Shown piece by piece: positions 51,556 to 62,601 of a DNA stretch of 64,000 nucleotides. Every line of letters starts with the position of its first letter. Position 1 is the first letter of the stretch. The DNA lies in the NCBI RefSeq assembly GCF_000412185.1, contig NZ_ASJA01000001.1, forward strand, positions 186,001 through 250,000, given 5' to 3'. The stretch comes from Euryhalocaulis caribicus (GTDB lineage Bacteria; Pseudomonadota; Alphaproteobacteria; Caulobacterales; Maricaulaceae). The translations under genes and the position numbers were made by a program. Under the pieces are notes generated by a model that was given only the letters and a program-made list of their open reading frames with translations, made no database searches and was not told the origin of the DNA.

Positions 51556-52079
51556 AGAGCGCGCGCTTTGTCGAAGTTTCACGCGCGGGTCCCTCGGCTG
51601 TCGTCGCGGTTCTGATTACGCTTGGTCTGGCGATATTTCTGGCGGCGGCGCCGCGCCCCTTCGGACCGGTCGCCGAGCCCTGGCTGCACGCCTGCGTCAT
51701 CTATTTCTGGACGCACAGACGCCCCAGCATGATGCCGCCGCTTCTCTGCTTCGGGGCGGGGCTTCTGGCGGATCTGATAACGGGCGGTCCGATTGGCCTC
51801 TGGGCGCTGTCGCTGACCGGCCTGTCGCTGGCCGCGCGCGTCACCCGGCCGATGGCGGACAGCCAGCCCTGGCCCAAGCGTCTGGGTTATTTTGCATTGT
51901 CTCTCGTGTTCATGATCCTGGTCGCGTCGATCGCGCTGGGCGCTGCCGGGGTTAGCGGCGGCGCGCCGCTGCCCGGCATGGCGCTTCATGCTTTGACCAC
52001 CTTGATCATCTATATTCCTCTGGAGTCGCTTCTGGCCTTTATCGCCGGGCGCGTCGGACTGCGGAGGGGCGCTTTGTGA
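51552..52079 (+). CDS. mreD: Rod shape-determining protein MreD
   Basis: The 175-aa product has about five membrane helices and lies exactly between mreC and mrdA with ATGA and GTGA overlaps. MreD is poorly conserved, so position is the main evidence, supported by HRRPSMMPPLLCFGAGLLADLITGGPIGLWAL in short blocks (the D-L-L/G-x-x-G-L region of the family). Confidence 0.88.
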   Translation: MKSARFVEVSRAGPSAVVAVLITLGLAIFLAAAPRPFGPVAEPWLHACVIYFWTHRRPSMMPPLLCFGAGLLADLITGGPIGLWALSLTGLSLAARVTRPMADSQPWPKRLGYFALSLVFMILVASIALGAAGVSGGAPLPGMALHALTTLIIYIPLESLLAFIAGRVGLRRGAL

Positions 52080-53935
52080 AACGCAATGATCGCGAAACGA
52101 CGTTTTCACGCCGCTCCTTCATTCTGGCGGGCGGCGGCGGCCTGATTTTTACGGGCCTCGGTGCGCGTCTGGTCTCCCTGCAGATCAGCCAGACCGAGCG
52201 TTACCGGACCCTGTCCGAGGACAACCAGTTCAATTTCCGCCTTCTCACGCCCAGCCGCGGCCGGATTCTGGACCGGAACGGTGAAGTGCTGGCCGATAAT
52301 CAGGACGCCTATAATGTCCTGATGGTCCCGGACCAGACAGGCGGCGTGGAAGAGGCGATAGATCGCCTGTCCGCGCATATCGAGATTTCGGACGGTCAGC
52401 GTCAGCGTATTCTGCGCGAAGTGCAGCGCAATCCGTCCTTCCGGCCCGTCACCATTGCCGAAAATCTGGATTGGGAGACATTCGCGCGCCTGAATGTCCA
52501 TGCGCCGGACCTTCCCGGCATCCTGCCGGTGGTGGGGGAGGTCCGCTATTATCCCCACGGCCCGATCCTGGCTCATACGACCGGCTATGTCGGCAAGGCC
52601 AGCGAGGAAGTGGCCGGCAACGATCCCTTGCTGCGTCACCCCGGATTCCGCATCGGGCGGGATGGGCTGGAGCTCAGCCTGGACGAGCGGCTGCGCGGCG
52701 AAGCCGGCGCGCTGAAGGTGGAGGTGGACGCCTATGGCCGCGTGGTGCGCGAACTGCCAGACCCCAAGACCCAGCCCGCGCCGGGCGACGACATTCGCCT
52801 GACGCTGGACCTCAAGCTTCAACAATATGCGGCTCAGCGCATGGAGGACGAGGCGGCGAGCGCGGTCGCCATGGATGTGCGGAACGGCGACATTCTGGCG
52901 CTGGCTTCCGTGCCTAGCTACGACCCCAATTCGTTCGCCAAGGGCATGAGCCAGAAGGAATATGACGCGCTGCGGGCTGATGAGCGCCAGCCCTTGTTCA
53001 AGAAGGCCGTTGGCGGGCTTTATCCCCCGGCTTCCACCTTCAAGCTTCTGGTCGCGCTGGCCGCGCAAAGGCACGGCGTCATGGACCCCGGCGAGCGGGT
53101 GTTCTGTTCAGGCCGCATACGGCTTGGCAACCACCCCTTCCACTGCTGGAAACGCGGGGGGCACGGCGCGCTGGATATGGCGGGCGCCATCCAGCATTCC
53201 TGTGACATCTATTATTACGAGGCCGCGCGCAGGCTGGGCATCGAGAAGATTGCCGAGACCGCGCGCGAGTTCGGTCTGGGCGAGAAATTCGATATCTCGG
53301 TTCCCGGCGTGCAATCGGGCACGGTGCCGGACGAGGCCTGGAAGCTGGCCCGGTTCGGAGAGCGCTGGCAGGGCGGCGAAACCCTGATTGCAGGCATCGG
53401 ACAGGGTTATCTTTCCACCTCGCCCCTGCAGCTGGCCGTCATGACCGCCAGGCTGGCGACGGGCCGCGCTGTCACGCCCCGGGTTGTGACGGATGGCTCC
53501 CCCGGTGCCTTTGCTCATCTCAACTATAACGATGAATCCTTTGCGCTGGTTCGCGAGGCGATGATGTCGGTTTGCGAACAGCCGGGCGGCACGGCCTATT
53601 ACGCGCTGGGCGGCGGTTTTGAATATGGCGACATGCTGATGGCCGGTAAGTCCGGCACGGGTCAGGTTCGCCGTATCAGCCTGTCTGAACGCGCCACAGG
53701 CGTGCTGAAGGGCGATCAGGTGCCGTGGAAATACCGCGACCACGCGCTGTTTGTGTGCTTCGCGCCCTATGAAGACCCCCGTTACGCGGTTGCGGTCGTG
53801 GTCGAGCACGGCGTCGGCGGGTCCAGTAACGCCGGCCCGAGAGCCCGCGATATTTTGCGGGCCTGTTTTGAACGCGAGGCAGGACGCGACCCGACGGCTG
53901 TCGCCGCCGCGGATACGCCGGAGCGGGATACATGA
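52076..53935 (+). CDS. mrdA: Penicillin-binding protein 2 (elongation transpeptidase)
   Basis: Class B PBP that crosslinks lateral wall with RodA. The 619-aa product (GTG start) has a membrane anchor (FILAGGGGLIFTGLG), pedestal motifs (SRGRILDRNGEVLADNQDAYNV; RYYPHGPILAHTTGYVG in short blocks), active-site S-x-x-K in PPASTFKLL, second motif SCD in IQHSCDIYYYEA and KSGTGQV. Overlaps mreD and rodA, so all five genes are tightly coupled. Confidence 0.96.
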   Translation: MKRNDRETTFSRRSFILAGGGGLIFTGLGARLVSLQISQTERYRTLSEDNQFNFRLLTPSRGRILDRNGEVLADNQDAYNVLMVPDQTGGVEEAIDRLSAHIEISDGQRQRILREVQRNPSFRPVTIAENLDWETFARLNVHAPDLPGILPVVGEVRYYPHGPILAHTTGYVGKASEEVAGNDPLLRHPGFRIGRDGLELSLDERLRGEAGALKVEVDAYGRVVRELPDPKTQPAPGDDIRLTLDLKLQQYAAQRMEDEAASAVAMDVRNGDILALASVPSYDPNSFAKGMSQKEYDALRADERQPLFKKAVGGLYPPASTFKLLVALAAQRHGVMDPGERVFCSGRIRLGNHPFHCWKRGGHGALDMAGAIQHSCDIYYYEAARRLGIEKIAETAREFGLGEKFDISVPGVQSGTVPDEAWKLARFGERWQGGETLIAGIGQGYLSTSPLQLAVMTARLATGRAVTPRVVTDGSPGAFAHLNYNDESFALVREAMMSVCEQPGGTAYYALGGGFEYGDMLMAGKSGTGQVRRISLSERATGVLKGDQVPWKYRDHALFVCFAPYEDPRYAVAVVVEHGVGGSSNAGPRARDILRACFEREAGRDPTAVAAADTPERDT

Positions 53936-55080
53936 GTTCGGTCTTCATGGGGTCATCCCGCCCGCGCGGCGTGCTGGCCTTTCTTCACAATTTCGACTGG
54001 ACGCTGGTTGCGCTTCTGATGCTGCTGGGCGGCATCGGCGTCGGGATGCTCTATTCCGTCGCGGAGGGCGACTGGTCGCCCTGGGCGGTTCGCCACGCCA
54101 TCCGCTTCTCGCTGGGCGTGGGTCTGATGATGATCGCGGCCCTGATCGATATCCGGATATGGATGGCGATTGCCTACCCGGCCTGGGCGGGCGTCATGGT
54201 GCTGTTGCTCGGGGTGGAGTTCTTCGGCTCCGCGGCCATGGGCGCCGAACGCTGGCTGGAGATCGGGCCGATCCGCGTGCAGCCTTCGGAATTGATGAAG
54301 ATTGCGCTCGTTCTGGCTCTGGCGCGATATTATCACGGCCTTTCGTCGGACAGGGCCAGCGGGTTTCTGGGGCTGATACCGCCGGCCATCCTGATCGGCG
54401 CGCCAGTCCTGCTTATCCTGCGGCAACCTGATCTCGGCACGGCGGTGCTGCTGGCGCTTACCGGCGTGGTTATCGTGTTCATGGCCGGCCTGAACTGGTG
54501 GATCATCATTTTCGGGGCTGGCGCCGCGGCGGTCGGCGCGCCGCTATTCTATACGTTCGGCCTGCAGGACTATCAGCGGCAGCGCATCTTCACCTTCCTC
54601 AATCCGGAAGCCGACCCGATGGGGGAGGGCTACCAGATCCTCCAGTCCAAGATCGCGCTGGGTTCCGGCGGCGTATGGGGCAAGGGGTATATGGAGGGAA
54701 CGCAAGCGCAGCTCGACTTCCTGCCCGAAAAGCACACCGACTTCATCTTCACCATGCTGGGTGAGGAGTTCGGCCTGATGGGCTGTCTGTTCGTGCTGAT
54801 CCTTTACGCGCTGGTCTCGGCGCGTCTTATCATGATCGCCACGTCCTGCCGGAACCAGTTCTCGCGGCTCGCTGTGGCGGGTATTGCCGCGACGTTCGTC
54901 TCCTACGTCTTCATCAATATCGCGATGGTGACGGGCCTGGCGCCGGTGGTCGGAGTGCCGTTGCCGCTGATTTCCTACGGGGGCACGGTGATCATCACGG
55001 TCATGGCCGGCTTCGGCATCGCCCTGTCCGCGCACCTCAATCGCGGACGTGAGCTGGACCGTTCAAGGTCGTTTGTCTGA
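53932..55080 (+). CDS. rodA: Rod-shape SEDS glycosyltransferase RodA
   Basis: Peptidoglycan polymerase partner of PBP2. The 382-aa product has ten hydrophobic segments and SEDS landmarks: GAERWLEIGPIRVQPSELMKIALV, RQPDLGTAVLL, LPEKHTDFIFTMLGEEFGLMG and PLPLISYGGTVIITVMAGFG (short blocks). The Asp thought to be catalytic sits near EKHTDF. Last gene of the mre operon, 5 bases from the convergent sensor kinase stop. Confidence 0.96.
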   Translation: MSSVFMGSSRPRGVLAFLHNFDWTLVALLMLLGGIGVGMLYSVAEGDWSPWAVRHAIRFSLGVGLMMIAALIDIRIWMAIAYPAWAGVMVLLLGVEFFGSAAMGAERWLEIGPIRVQPSELMKIALVLALARYYHGLSSDRASGFLGLIPPAILIGAPVLLILRQPDLGTAVLLALTGVVIVFMAGLNWWIIIFGAGAAAVGAPLFYTFGLQDYQRQRIFTFLNPEADPMGEGYQILQSKIALGSGGVWGKGYMEGTQAQLDFLPEKHTDFIFTMLGEEFGLMGCLFVLILYALVSARLIMIATSCRNQFSRLAVAGIAATFVSYVFINIAMVTGLAPVVGVPLPLISYGGTVIITVMAGFGIALSAHLNRGRELDRSRSFV

Positions 55081-55085
55081 GCTTT

Positions 55086-58000
55086 TCAGGCGGCGTCCCG
55101 GACGAAGTCTTTCAAGGCCGGGCGGGTTTCCGCCATCGCTTCTTTCAACTCAGGCATCATCTGGGCGGCCTCGGCCGCCGGTTTGTGTTCCATGTCCGAG
55201 GCAATGGCGCTGACGCGGCCAGCCCCGACATTCGCCGCACAGCCTTTCAGTTCATGAGAGGTCTTGCGGATCTGATCCTGATCGGCCGATGAGACGGCGT
55301 TTTCGATCGCATCGACCAGCCCGTCCGCCTGTTCACAGAAAGCGTCGATGATCGAGCGCACCACATCCGGCCCGGCCGCTTTCAGGAGCGGCTCAAGCGT
55401 GGATTGATTGACCAGTGGGGCGGCGGCGTGATCGGACATGATAGAGGTTTCCCTGTGTTGGCTGTAGGCGTCTTCCGTTTCACCGGCGCCGGAAAGCTTC
55501 ATCAGAAGCGCCGCCAGCGCAGTGGCAGAAAAAGGCTTGCTGAGCGCGTCGTCAAACCCGGCGCGGATCAATTCGCTGCGCCGCCCCGAATGGGCGGTCA
55601 GGGCCAGAATGGGCTTCCGGCTGTTCGGCCCTTGCCGCGACCGGATCTCGGCGACCGCGCCGATGCCGTCCAGATTGGGCATTTCGACATCGAGTATAAG
55701 AATGTCGAACGCTGTTCCGGCGGCGGCATCGGCCGCCTGGCGGCCATCCTCGACCACCGTGGCGTCGCATCCAAATTGATGGAGTATGGTTTCCAGGAGC
55801 AGGCGGTTCGCGGCGTTATCGTCGGCCGCAAGAATCCGCAGCCCGTCCGTGGCGGACGCGATATCATCGGCGTTGTCGGACCGATGATCCGATATTTCTT
55901 TCAGCGGCAGTTCGAACCAGAAAACGGATCCCGCGCCGGGCTGGCTTTCCACCCCGATTTCGCCGTCCATAAGGCCGACGAGACGGCGGCAGATCGACAG
56001 GCCCAGTCCCGTGCCGCCATAGCGCCGATTGATGCCTGCGTCGGCCTGGACAAAGTCGTCGAATAGACGCCGCTGGGCCTTTTCCGAAATGCCGATACCC
56101 GTGTCGGAGACCGAAATACGAATGCGGTCTTCCATGGTTTTCGCGGCCGCGATGCGGATCTCGCCCGCTTCGGTGAATTTCACCGCATTCCCGATGAGGT
56201 TCAGCAGGATCTGACGAAGGCGCGCGGGATCGCCCTCATAGGAACCCGCCAGACCGCCGCCGAGACTGAGCATCAGATCCAGGGATTTTTCCCGGGCGAC
56301 CGGACGCATCATGGCGGCGACCCGGTGGATTTCCTCACAAAGATCGAATGCCGTGGAATCCAGCTCCACCCGGTCGGCTTCGAGTTTGGTGAGGTCCAGC
56401 ACGTCATTGACGAGGCACAGCAGGTGTTCGCCGGCGGTGTTGGCGGTTTCCGCGTATTCGCGTTGCGAAGGCTGCAAGTCCGTCCGCATCAGAAGGCTGG
56501 TCATGCCGATTACGGCATTGAGCGGAGTCCGGATTTCGTGACTCATCGTGGCCAGGAAGCTCGCCTTTGCCGCCGCGGCCTCCTCCGCTGCGTCGCGCGC
56601 ATGTTCAAGGGCAAGGGCCCGTTCCGCCTCATGCGTGACATCACGGAGCGAGCCGAAAATGGAGACGGGCCCGGTCTGGGCATGGGTCGCGCGGCCAATG
56701 GTTTCTAGCCAGAGAATTTCCCCGTCCGGCGCAACATAGCGGAATCGGCTGGTGAACGTGTCTTCGCCATTGAGCATGACGTTCTTGATGACCGCCCACG
56801 CCTGATCCTTGTCGTCCGGATGCGCATGATCCATGACGGTTTTTAGCTCGAACGCCGTTCCCGGCGGCAGTTTAAGCAGCTCAACGCATTCCGGGGACCA
56901 GATGGCCTCGTCGGTCTCCGCGTTCCAGCTCCACAGCCCCACGCGCGCTGCGGCGCGGGCCCAGTCGAACCGTTCGCTGAGCTCATTCAACTGAAGCTCG
57001 GCGCGTTTGCGGTCGTCGATATCCAGTATGGCCCCGACAATATGCGGCTTTTCCCCGGTTTCGCTGACATGAAGCGTCGTGCGGGCCTCGACCCAGATAT
57101 AGCTTCCATCCTCGCGCCGGACGCGGTGGTCCAGCGTGACCTGCCCGTCGGTTTCTTCGCGCAGCCTGGCGTATTCGTCATAGGTCTGAAGGTCGTCGGG
57201 ATGCACGCGCTCCCGCCACCATGATTTGGGCTGGATCAAATTCTTTTCAGGAAGTCCCAGAATCCGCGCGACAGAGGCGGAGTAAGCGGTTTTGCCCACG
57301 CCCAGATCGCCTTCATAGACGCCCACTTTGGCGGATTTCGCGGCGATATCGAACAGGGCTTCCAGGCGTTTAAGCGCCAGTTCCGTGGTCTTGCGCTCAT
57401 CAATGGATATCAACGCGCCCTGCAACAGGACCGGTTTGCCATTCTTGTCCTTTTCGAAGGTCGAACGGGCTTCGACCCAGACATATTCTCCGTCGGACCG
57501 TTTCAGCCGGTATTCGATACAGAACGGCTCAGCCGCTTCATAGTGGCGGCGTCCGGACGCATGAACATGTTCGCGGTCATCGGGATGGATTTGCTCGATC
57601 CACCAGTCGATGGACTCCGTGAAGGCCTCGGCCGGCCTGCCAAGGATTTGCGCGATCTCTGTCGAGAAGTTCACCGCGCGGCTCTCGTGATCGATTTCGA
57701 AGAGGCCGATCCGGGCGGACCGCACGCCTACGTCCAGCTTCATTTGCAGGCGTCTGAACTCAATTTCCGCCTGGACGCGTTCATCGATATCAATGACCAC
57801 GCCGCTAAACCCGGAAATCGCGCCATCGGGCGCAAGAGCATCCACCTCCATCCGGGATTCAATCCAGATATAGTCGCCGCTGTCGCGGCGCATCCGGTAC
57901 TGCGTAGTGACCAGATCGCCGATGGACAGGCCGTCCTGTCCCCGGAATGGCGCCTTGGCCGTTTCCTGGTCGTCGGGGTGTATTCGCGCCCGCCAGATAT

Positions 58001-59306
58001 TCTTGTCGACCTCGAAAGCCTCGTCGCCCATTTGCAGCATGATGGCGACTTCACGCGAGCACTGGCACACGCCGTCCGCCAGATGAACGATGCCGACCCC
58101 GGTTGCCGATATGGCCTTCTGGAACTGTGTCTGAAGCGCGTTGAGCGCGGTCTCGGTATTCTTGACGTGATCGATATTGGCAATGGTTCCCCGGGACAGC
58201 ACGACCGAGCCGTCAGCTTCCAGCACACCGCGGGAGCGCACCGAGAACCAGCGATATTCGCCATCCTTGCCGCGAATCCTCACCTGGCTTTCCAGCGTCT
58301 CGTCAGACTTGCAGCGGCGGCGGAAATTCGCCTCCAGATCCGCAAGATCGTCAGCGTGAACCAGGGCCGAGAGCTCCGCGGTGGTCAGGAAACGCGATTC
58401 CTGATCGAGGCCGATGATTTCGGCGGCAAGCCGGTTGAGGCGCACGTCGCCCGTCTTGATCTCCCGCGTGAAGAGGCCAACCTCCACCAGTTCCATCGTA
58501 TCACGGTGCTCGGCCTCCGCGTCCTCGCCTTTCTGACGCGCGCGCGAAACTTCGGTAGTGTCGAGAAGAACCCCGACCACGCCGGTCGATTGCTCCAGAT
58601 AATAGGTATCGGGCTGACCGGAAATCCGCCCCGTGCGCTGTTCGCCGTCTTTCCGCTTGAAGTCGAAATCCAGTTCGAACGGAACGCCCTGATATTCGCA
58701 CCGCCATGCCGCCCGCCAGATGCGTCTGAGCGTAGCGGGGGAAACGCAGCGCGGCGCCAGATTCTGGATATTGTCTTCCGGGGAAGCGCCGATCAGGGCC
58801 AGCAGGTTATCGGAGTAGGACAGTCCGCGATCGGCGACGGAAATTTTCCATGCGCCGGCATTGGTCACCTTTTCAGCCCGCGACAGCAGACCGTTATCAT
58901 AAAGGGTCTTCTTGAAATCAAACTCGGGCGAGTCTGTCGGGCGGCAGAGATAGACCAGTGTCTGAACGCCGCCCGGCTCTGCCCGGGACATTATCTGCAC
59001 GCTCATGGGAAGGGCGGGGCCTTCCGCCGAGCGTACGGAAAGAACGCCTTCGCAAACGCCGAACGTCTCCAGGCGGTGATTCAGGCTTTCCACCTGCTGG
59101 TAGTCATTTTCCGCCGGGCAAAGCAGGCTCCGCGGAGAACGGCCCTTGAGGTCCGGCAGCTCATAGCCCAGCAAATCGAGAAATACATCGTTGGCGTCGA
59201 CGATATTCCGGTCCGCGCCCTTCTGTTCCGCGATCAGAATAGCCGGCGAAGCGTCCACCAGGACTTCACGGACAATTTCTCCGGCAAGTTCGTTCGGATC
59301 GGTCAT
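55086..59306 (-). CDS. Hybrid histidine kinase with seven PAS domains, REC and HPt
   Basis: The 1406-aa protein has no clear membrane segment, so it is probably cytosolic. About seven PAS/PAC units span residues 15-890, the later ones with HPDD and D/E-x-x-YxWVEAR motifs. HisKA follows (phospho-His near 922 in [12 protein letters not shown]), then HATPase ([17 protein letters not shown]) and REC (phospho-Asp near 1204 in [11 protein letters not shown]). A C-terminal HPt ends it (His near 1350 in SHELKG). A full internal phosphorelay is present; the output regulator is not in the window. Signal unknown. Convergent with rodA, divergent from the NSS transporter. Confidence 0.93.
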   Translation of the reverse strand: MTDPNELAGEIVREVLVDASPAILIAEQKGADRNIVDANDVFLDLLGYELPDLKGRSPRSLLCPAENDYQQVESLNHRLETFGVCEGVLSVRSAEGPALPMSVQIMSRAEPGGVQTLVYLCRPTDSPEFDFKKTLYDNGLLSRAEKVTNAGAWKISVADRGLSYSDNLLALIGASPEDNIQNLAPRCVSPATLRRIWRAAWRCEYQGVPFELDFDFKRKDGEQRTGRISGQPDTYYLEQSTGVVGVLLDTTEVSRARQKGEDAEAEHRDTMELVEVGLFTREIKTGDVRLNRLAAEIIGLDQESRFLTTAELSALVHADDLADLEANFRRRCKSDETLESQVRIRGKDGEYRWFSVRSRGVLEADGSVVLSRGTIANIDHVKNTETALNALQTQFQKAISATGVGIVHLADGVCQCSREVAIMLQMGDEAFEVDKNIWRARIHPDDQETAKAPFRGQDGLSIGDLVTTQYRMRRDSGDYIWIESRMEVDALAPDGAISGFSGVVIDIDERVQAEIEFRRLQMKLDVGVRSARIGLFEIDHESRAVNFSTEIAQILGRPAEAFTESIDWWIEQIHPDDREHVHASGRRHYEAAEPFCIEYRLKRSDGEYVWVEARSTFEKDKNGKPVLLQGALISIDERKTTELALKRLEALFDIAAKSAKVGVYEGDLGVGKTAYSASVARILGLPEKNLIQPKSWWRERVHPDDLQTYDEYARLREETDGQVTLDHRVRREDGSYIWVEARTTLHVSETGEKPHIVGAILDIDDRKRAELQLNELSERFDWARAAARVGLWSWNAETDEAIWSPECVELLKLPPGTAFELKTVMDHAHPDDKDQAWAVIKNVMLNGEDTFTSRFRYVAPDGEILWLETIGRATHAQTGPVSIFGSLRDVTHEAERALALEHARDAAEEAAAAKASFLATMSHEIRTPLNAVIGMTSLLMRTDLQPSQREYAETANTAGEHLLCLVNDVLDLTKLEADRVELDSTAFDLCEEIHRVAAMMRPVAREKSLDLMLSLGGGLAGSYEGDPARLRQILLNLIGNAVKFTEAGEIRIAAAKTMEDRIRISVSDTGIGISEKAQRRLFDDFVQADAGINRRYGGTGLGLSICRRLVGLMDGEIGVESQPGAGSVFWFELPLKEISDHRSDNADDIASATDGLRILAADDNAANRLLLETILHQFGCDATVVEDGRQAADAAAGTAFDILILDVEMPNLDGIGAVAEIRSRQGPNSRKPILALTAHSGRRSELIRAGFDDALSKPFSATALAALLMKLSGAGETEDAYSQHRETSIMSDHAAAPLVNQSTLEPLLKAAGPDVVRSIIDAFCEQADGLVDAIENAVSSADQDQIRKTSHELKGCAANVGAGRVSAIASDMEHKPAAEAAQMMPELKEAMAETRPALKDFVRDAA

Positions 59307-59346
59307 GGGCCGCGTTATTCATTCAAATTGATGAAATTCCCCGCCA

Positions 59347-59371
59347 GTGTGGACACCGAGTGTTTCCACAC
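59347..59371. promoter_or_regulatory. Inverted repeat in the kinase-transporter divergent gap
   Basis: GTGTGGA (59347-59353) and TCCACAC (59365-59371) are perfect 7-bp arms around 11 bases that continue the imperfect symmetry. The 183-base gap (59307-59489) otherwise shows no gene. Possible shared operator for the kinase and the transporter. Confidence 0.35.
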
Positions 59372-59489
59372 AGTTAGCGCCGCACGTTTTATTGACCGGG
59401 CCTGAATCGTCAGCCAATCTGCGCGCCAAATTCATGGGATGGCGCGGGGAGCGCCATTACCGCCACTAACAATAGATGGGGGAGGGGTT

Positions 59490-60827
59490 ATGGTTCAGCC
59501 CGGCGCCGGCGTACACGAACACTGGTCTTCAAGATTTGCATTCCTGATGGCGGCGATCGGATCGTCCGTCGGGTTGGGCAATTTCTGGCGTTTCCCTTTT
59601 ACCGCCGGAGAGAATGGCGGCGGCGCCTTCATCATAATCTATCTTTTCTGTGTGGCCCTGGTCGCGTTCCCGGCGCTGGTTGCTGAATATGTTCTGGGCC
59701 GCCGCGGCGGATATTCTGCTGTCGGAACCATTGGCGCGCTGGCCCAGGAAAGCGGCCGCAGCCGCCGTTGGGAAGGCATGGGCTGGCTGGGCATCCTGAC
59801 CTCCCTGTTCATTGTTACGTTCTACAGCGTGGTCGCTGGTTGGGTGATTGCTTACGCGCAATTTGCCTTCTCCGGGGACTTCGCATCTGGCGCTCCGGAG
59901 GAGATCCAGGCGAAGTTTTCCGAACTGACCAGCAATCCCGGCCGCCAGCTGCTCTATCATGCAGCCTTTGTGGCTCTGACGGTCTTCATTATTGCGCGCG
60001 GCATCAAGCGCGGCATCGAAGCCGCGGTGAAATTCCTGATGCCTGCTTTCTTCATCATGTTGCTGGGCGTTGTCGCCTACGCGCTGATTGAAGGCGATGT
60101 CGGGCAGGCCGCCAGCTTCCTTCTCCGCCCTGATTTCTCTCAGGTGACCTTCACGACCGTGCAGGTGGCTCTGGGGCAGGCGCTATTCTCGGTCGGCGTC
60201 GGTTCCGTCCTGATGATGACTTATGGCGCATATCTGAACCCGGACCAGAATATTGTGGGCTCTTCGGGCTTTATCGCTTTTTCCGACTCTCTGGTCGCCA
60301 TCATCGCCGGTTTCGCGATCTTCCCGCTGGTTTTCGCCACCGGGCTGGATCCGGCGGGCGGACCGGGTCTGTTCTTCCAGACCTTGCCTGTCGCCTTTTC
60401 GCAGGTTCCGGGCGGCTCCATCGTTGCCGGTGTATTCTTCCTTCTGGCGCTTTTCGCCGCCGTGACTTCCTCCATCTCGCTGATGGAGACCGGCGCGTCC
60501 TGGGCTGAGGAGCAAACCGGCCTCAATCGCCGCGCCGCCGCCGTGGTGATCGGCGTCTGCGTCTTCATGATGGGCGCGGGTTCAGCCTATTCGCTGCAGT
60601 ATCTGGACTTCGTCGACTTCGTCACGGGCTCCATCATGCTGCCGTTGGGCGCGATGCTGGTGGCGATTTTCGCCGGCTGGGTGGTGAAGCGCGAGCACCT
60701 GATGTCCGAGCTCAGCCACGCATCGCCCTCGATGCGCAACATCTGGTACATCTTGGTCAAGTTCGTGGTCCCGGTTGGCGTCGCGGTCATCCTTGTCGGC
60801 GGCCTGGCCAACAAGTTCTTCAGCTAG
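59490..60827 (+). CDS. Sodium:neurotransmitter-symporter (NSS) family transporter
   Basis: A LeuT-fold sodium-coupled amino-acid-type transporter, 445 aa with about 12 helices. The helix 1 signature is AAIGSSVGLGNFWRFPFTAGENGGGAF (short blocks; sodium and substrate site), helix 6 region VGVGSVLMMTYGAYL, and AFSDSLVAIIAGFAIFP. Start ATG 59490 (MVQPGAGVHEHW) follows GGGGAGG. Substrate (amino acid or amine) is unknown. Divergent from the hybrid kinase, which could sense the same nutrient (inference). Confidence 0.92.
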   Translation: MVQPGAGVHEHWSSRFAFLMAAIGSSVGLGNFWRFPFTAGENGGGAFIIIYLFCVALVAFPALVAEYVLGRRGGYSAVGTIGALAQESGRSRRWEGMGWLGILTSLFIVTFYSVVAGWVIAYAQFAFSGDFASGAPEEIQAKFSELTSNPGRQLLYHAAFVALTVFIIARGIKRGIEAAVKFLMPAFFIMLLGVVAYALIEGDVGQAASFLLRPDFSQVTFTTVQVALGQALFSVGVGSVLMMTYGAYLNPDQNIVGSSGFIAFSDSLVAIIAGFAIFPLVFATGLDPAGGPGLFFQTLPVAFSQVPGGSIVAGVFFLLALFAAVTSSISLMETGASWAEEQTGLNRRAAAVVIGVCVFMMGAGSAYSLQYLDFVDFVTGSIMLPLGAMLVAIFAGWVVKREHLMSELSHASPSMRNIWYILVKFVVPVGVAVILVGGLANKFFS

Positions 60828-60830
60828 GCC

Positions 60831-61802
60831 CTATCTGGAAAGGCGGCCGGCGATTTCGTCGGTCGCCCGCACCAGCGCATCGATAATTCCGGGCTCGGAC
60901 GATGCATGGCCGGCGTCCTGAATGTATTCGATCGTGGATCCGCGCACCGCTTTATGTAGGCGCGTCGCCATGTGAGGCGGCGTCAGGACGTCATAGCGGC
61001 CATTGACGATATGCAGCGGAATGCCGTCGAGCTTCGGCAGTTGCGTCAGCAGCCAACCGTCTTCCGGAAAGAACCCGCCATTGGTGAAATAATGCGTTTC
61101 GATGCGCGCAAAGGCGTCCGCGAACTCGCTGGAATCGAAATCCTCCGGGCGAACCTCCGGCCCCCCGATTGAAAGCAGATCGCCTTCCCAGCGCGTCCAC
61201 GCCATGGCCGCTTCCATGCGCACGGCCTTGTCGTTGGCCATCAGTCTTTCGTGATAGGCGGCGACCGGCGTTTCCTGTTCCGCGTCCGTCAGCGGCGCCA
61301 TCAAGCGCTCCCAAGCGTCCGGATAGAAACGGTTCGCGCCGTCGCGGTACAGCCAGTTCAGTTCGTCCTGCGTGTGAAGGAAGATGCCCCGCAGCGCCAT
61401 GGCGTCCGTCCGGTCGGGATGTGTGACGGCATAAGCCAGCGCCAGCGTGGATCCCCAGGACCCGCCGAACAGGGTCCAGCTCTCCACGCCCGCCATTTCG
61501 CGGATCGCTTCCATGTCCTCGATCAGGCGCCAGGTGGTGTTTTCCTCAAGTTTGGAGAATGGACGGCTTTTGCCGCAGCCGCGCTGGTCGAACAGAAAAA
61601 TGCGCCAGCGTTCGGGGTCGAAATAGCGGCGCAGGGCCGGCGTCACGCCGCCGCCCGGTCCGCCGTGAATGACAATGACCGGCAACCCGTCCGGCGCGCC
61701 GCATTCTTCCCAATAGATTTCATGGCCGTGAGAAACAGGAAGATGGCCTGTCTTGCGCGGTTCGAGTTCGGGGTAAAGCTCGCGGCGTTTTTGTTCGCTC
61801 AA
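60831..61802 (-). CDS. pip: Proline iminopeptidase
   Basis: S33 alpha/beta hydrolase removing N-terminal proline. The 323-aa product has HGGPGGGVTPALRRYFDPERW, FDQRGCGKSRPF (the DQRGCGxS signature), the nucleophile in FGGSWGSTLALAYA, and a C-terminal His in DAGHASSEPGI. The start is TTG at 61802 with AGAGGA eight bases upstream. Convergent with the NSS gene and divergent from the lipoprotein gene. Confidence 0.93.
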   Translation of the reverse strand: MSEQKRRELYPELEPRKTGHLPVSHGHEIYWEECGAPDGLPVIVIHGGPGGGVTPALRRYFDPERWRIFLFDQRGCGKSRPFSKLEENTTWRLIEDMEAIREMAGVESWTLFGGSWGSTLALAYAVTHPDRTDAMALRGIFLHTQDELNWLYRDGANRFYPDAWERLMAPLTDAEQETPVAAYHERLMANDKAVRMEAAMAWTRWEGDLLSIGGPEVRPEDFDSSEFADAFARIETHYFTNGGFFPEDGWLLTQLPKLDGIPLHIVNGRYDVLTPPHMATRLHKAVRGSTIEYIQDAGHASSEPGIIDALVRATDEIAGRLSR

Positions 61803-61862
61803 GACGGGAATCCTCTGGCCAGATCGAATAGATATCAGCTTTCCTATGCTACGCTTGCTGGA

Positions 61863-62591
61863 ATGCGCAATGCCGCCATGTCAAATAAACGGCGCGCCGG
61901 GGACAATACTGATGATGATGGAGATAGAATCCCCGTGAGCCTTTCAAGCGTCGCCCTGTTTCTCACCGCATTGTTTGCGCTTTTCACTCTGAGCGCATGC
62001 ACCACTGTGGACCTCAGCCAGGGACAAAGTGACGCGGCCCCGGTGGAATTGACGGACGCGCAACAAAGCCTGCGCGACCTCGCGCTGGAGCTGGAAATCC
62101 TCTCCGAAGAGCGCGGCTGGGTTGAAGCGGACGGCATGGGCGAGCGGGCGCGGCGCTGGGCGGACATGTTGCTGCATGGCGTCTCGGGAAAGTCCGAAGA
62201 GGCGGCGTCCAATCCCTATCAATCCTATCTGGATAACGCCGGCGCCGGCGCGGCGGACCGGACGGCGGCGCTTCTCACCGATATTCGTGACGCCCAGACC
62301 CTCATGACGGCGCTGAACGACGCGGCCTCCAGCGTTGCCGCCGGGTCTGGGGACCCGGCGTCCCTGACCGAAGACCTGCGAATTCTCGAAGCCTCGGCCC
62401 AGCGCGCCATACGCATTGAAATGTTTTTCACGTCGGTGCTGGACCAGGCCGGACCGGACGGGCTGGGCAGCCGCAACACGCTGGACCGGGCCGTGTCTTC
62501 TCTGGGCGATACGGCGGAGCGGATGGCCGCGCTGGCCGATGCTCTGGCTGACCGCCGCCGGTCGCTGCAGCCCGCGCCTGCGGTCAGCTGA
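61863..62591 (+). CDS. Uncharacterised lipoprotein
   Basis: The product has a lipobox LSAC-T after a hydrophobic segment (ALFLTALFALFTLSAC). The mature part is helical, with repeated heptad-like leucines and alanines (AALLTDIRDAQTLMTALNDAASSV). From ATG 61863 it is 242 aa with a long charged n-region (MSNKRRAGDNTDDDGDR). GTG 61935 would give a shorter signal lacking positive charges. No family recognised. The next gene starts within about 12 bases, implying co-transcription. Confidence 0.7.
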   Translation: MRNAAMSNKRRAGDNTDDDGDRIPVSLSSVALFLTALFALFTLSACTTVDLSQGQSDAAPVELTDAQQSLRDLALELEILSEERGWVEADGMGERARRWADMLLHGVSGKSEEAASNPYQSYLDNAGAGAADRTAALLTDIRDAQTLMTALNDAASSVAAGSGDPASLTEDLRILEASAQRAIRIEMFFTSVLDQAGPDGLGSRNTLDRAVSSLGDTAERMAALADALADRRRSLQPAPAVS

Positions 62592-62601
62592 CCGGCTCGT
62601 C

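Noticed and set aside
57543-59405. 620-codon plus-strand open frame opposite the hybrid kinase
   Set aside because: Antisense artefact; the PAS motifs are continuous on the minus strand.
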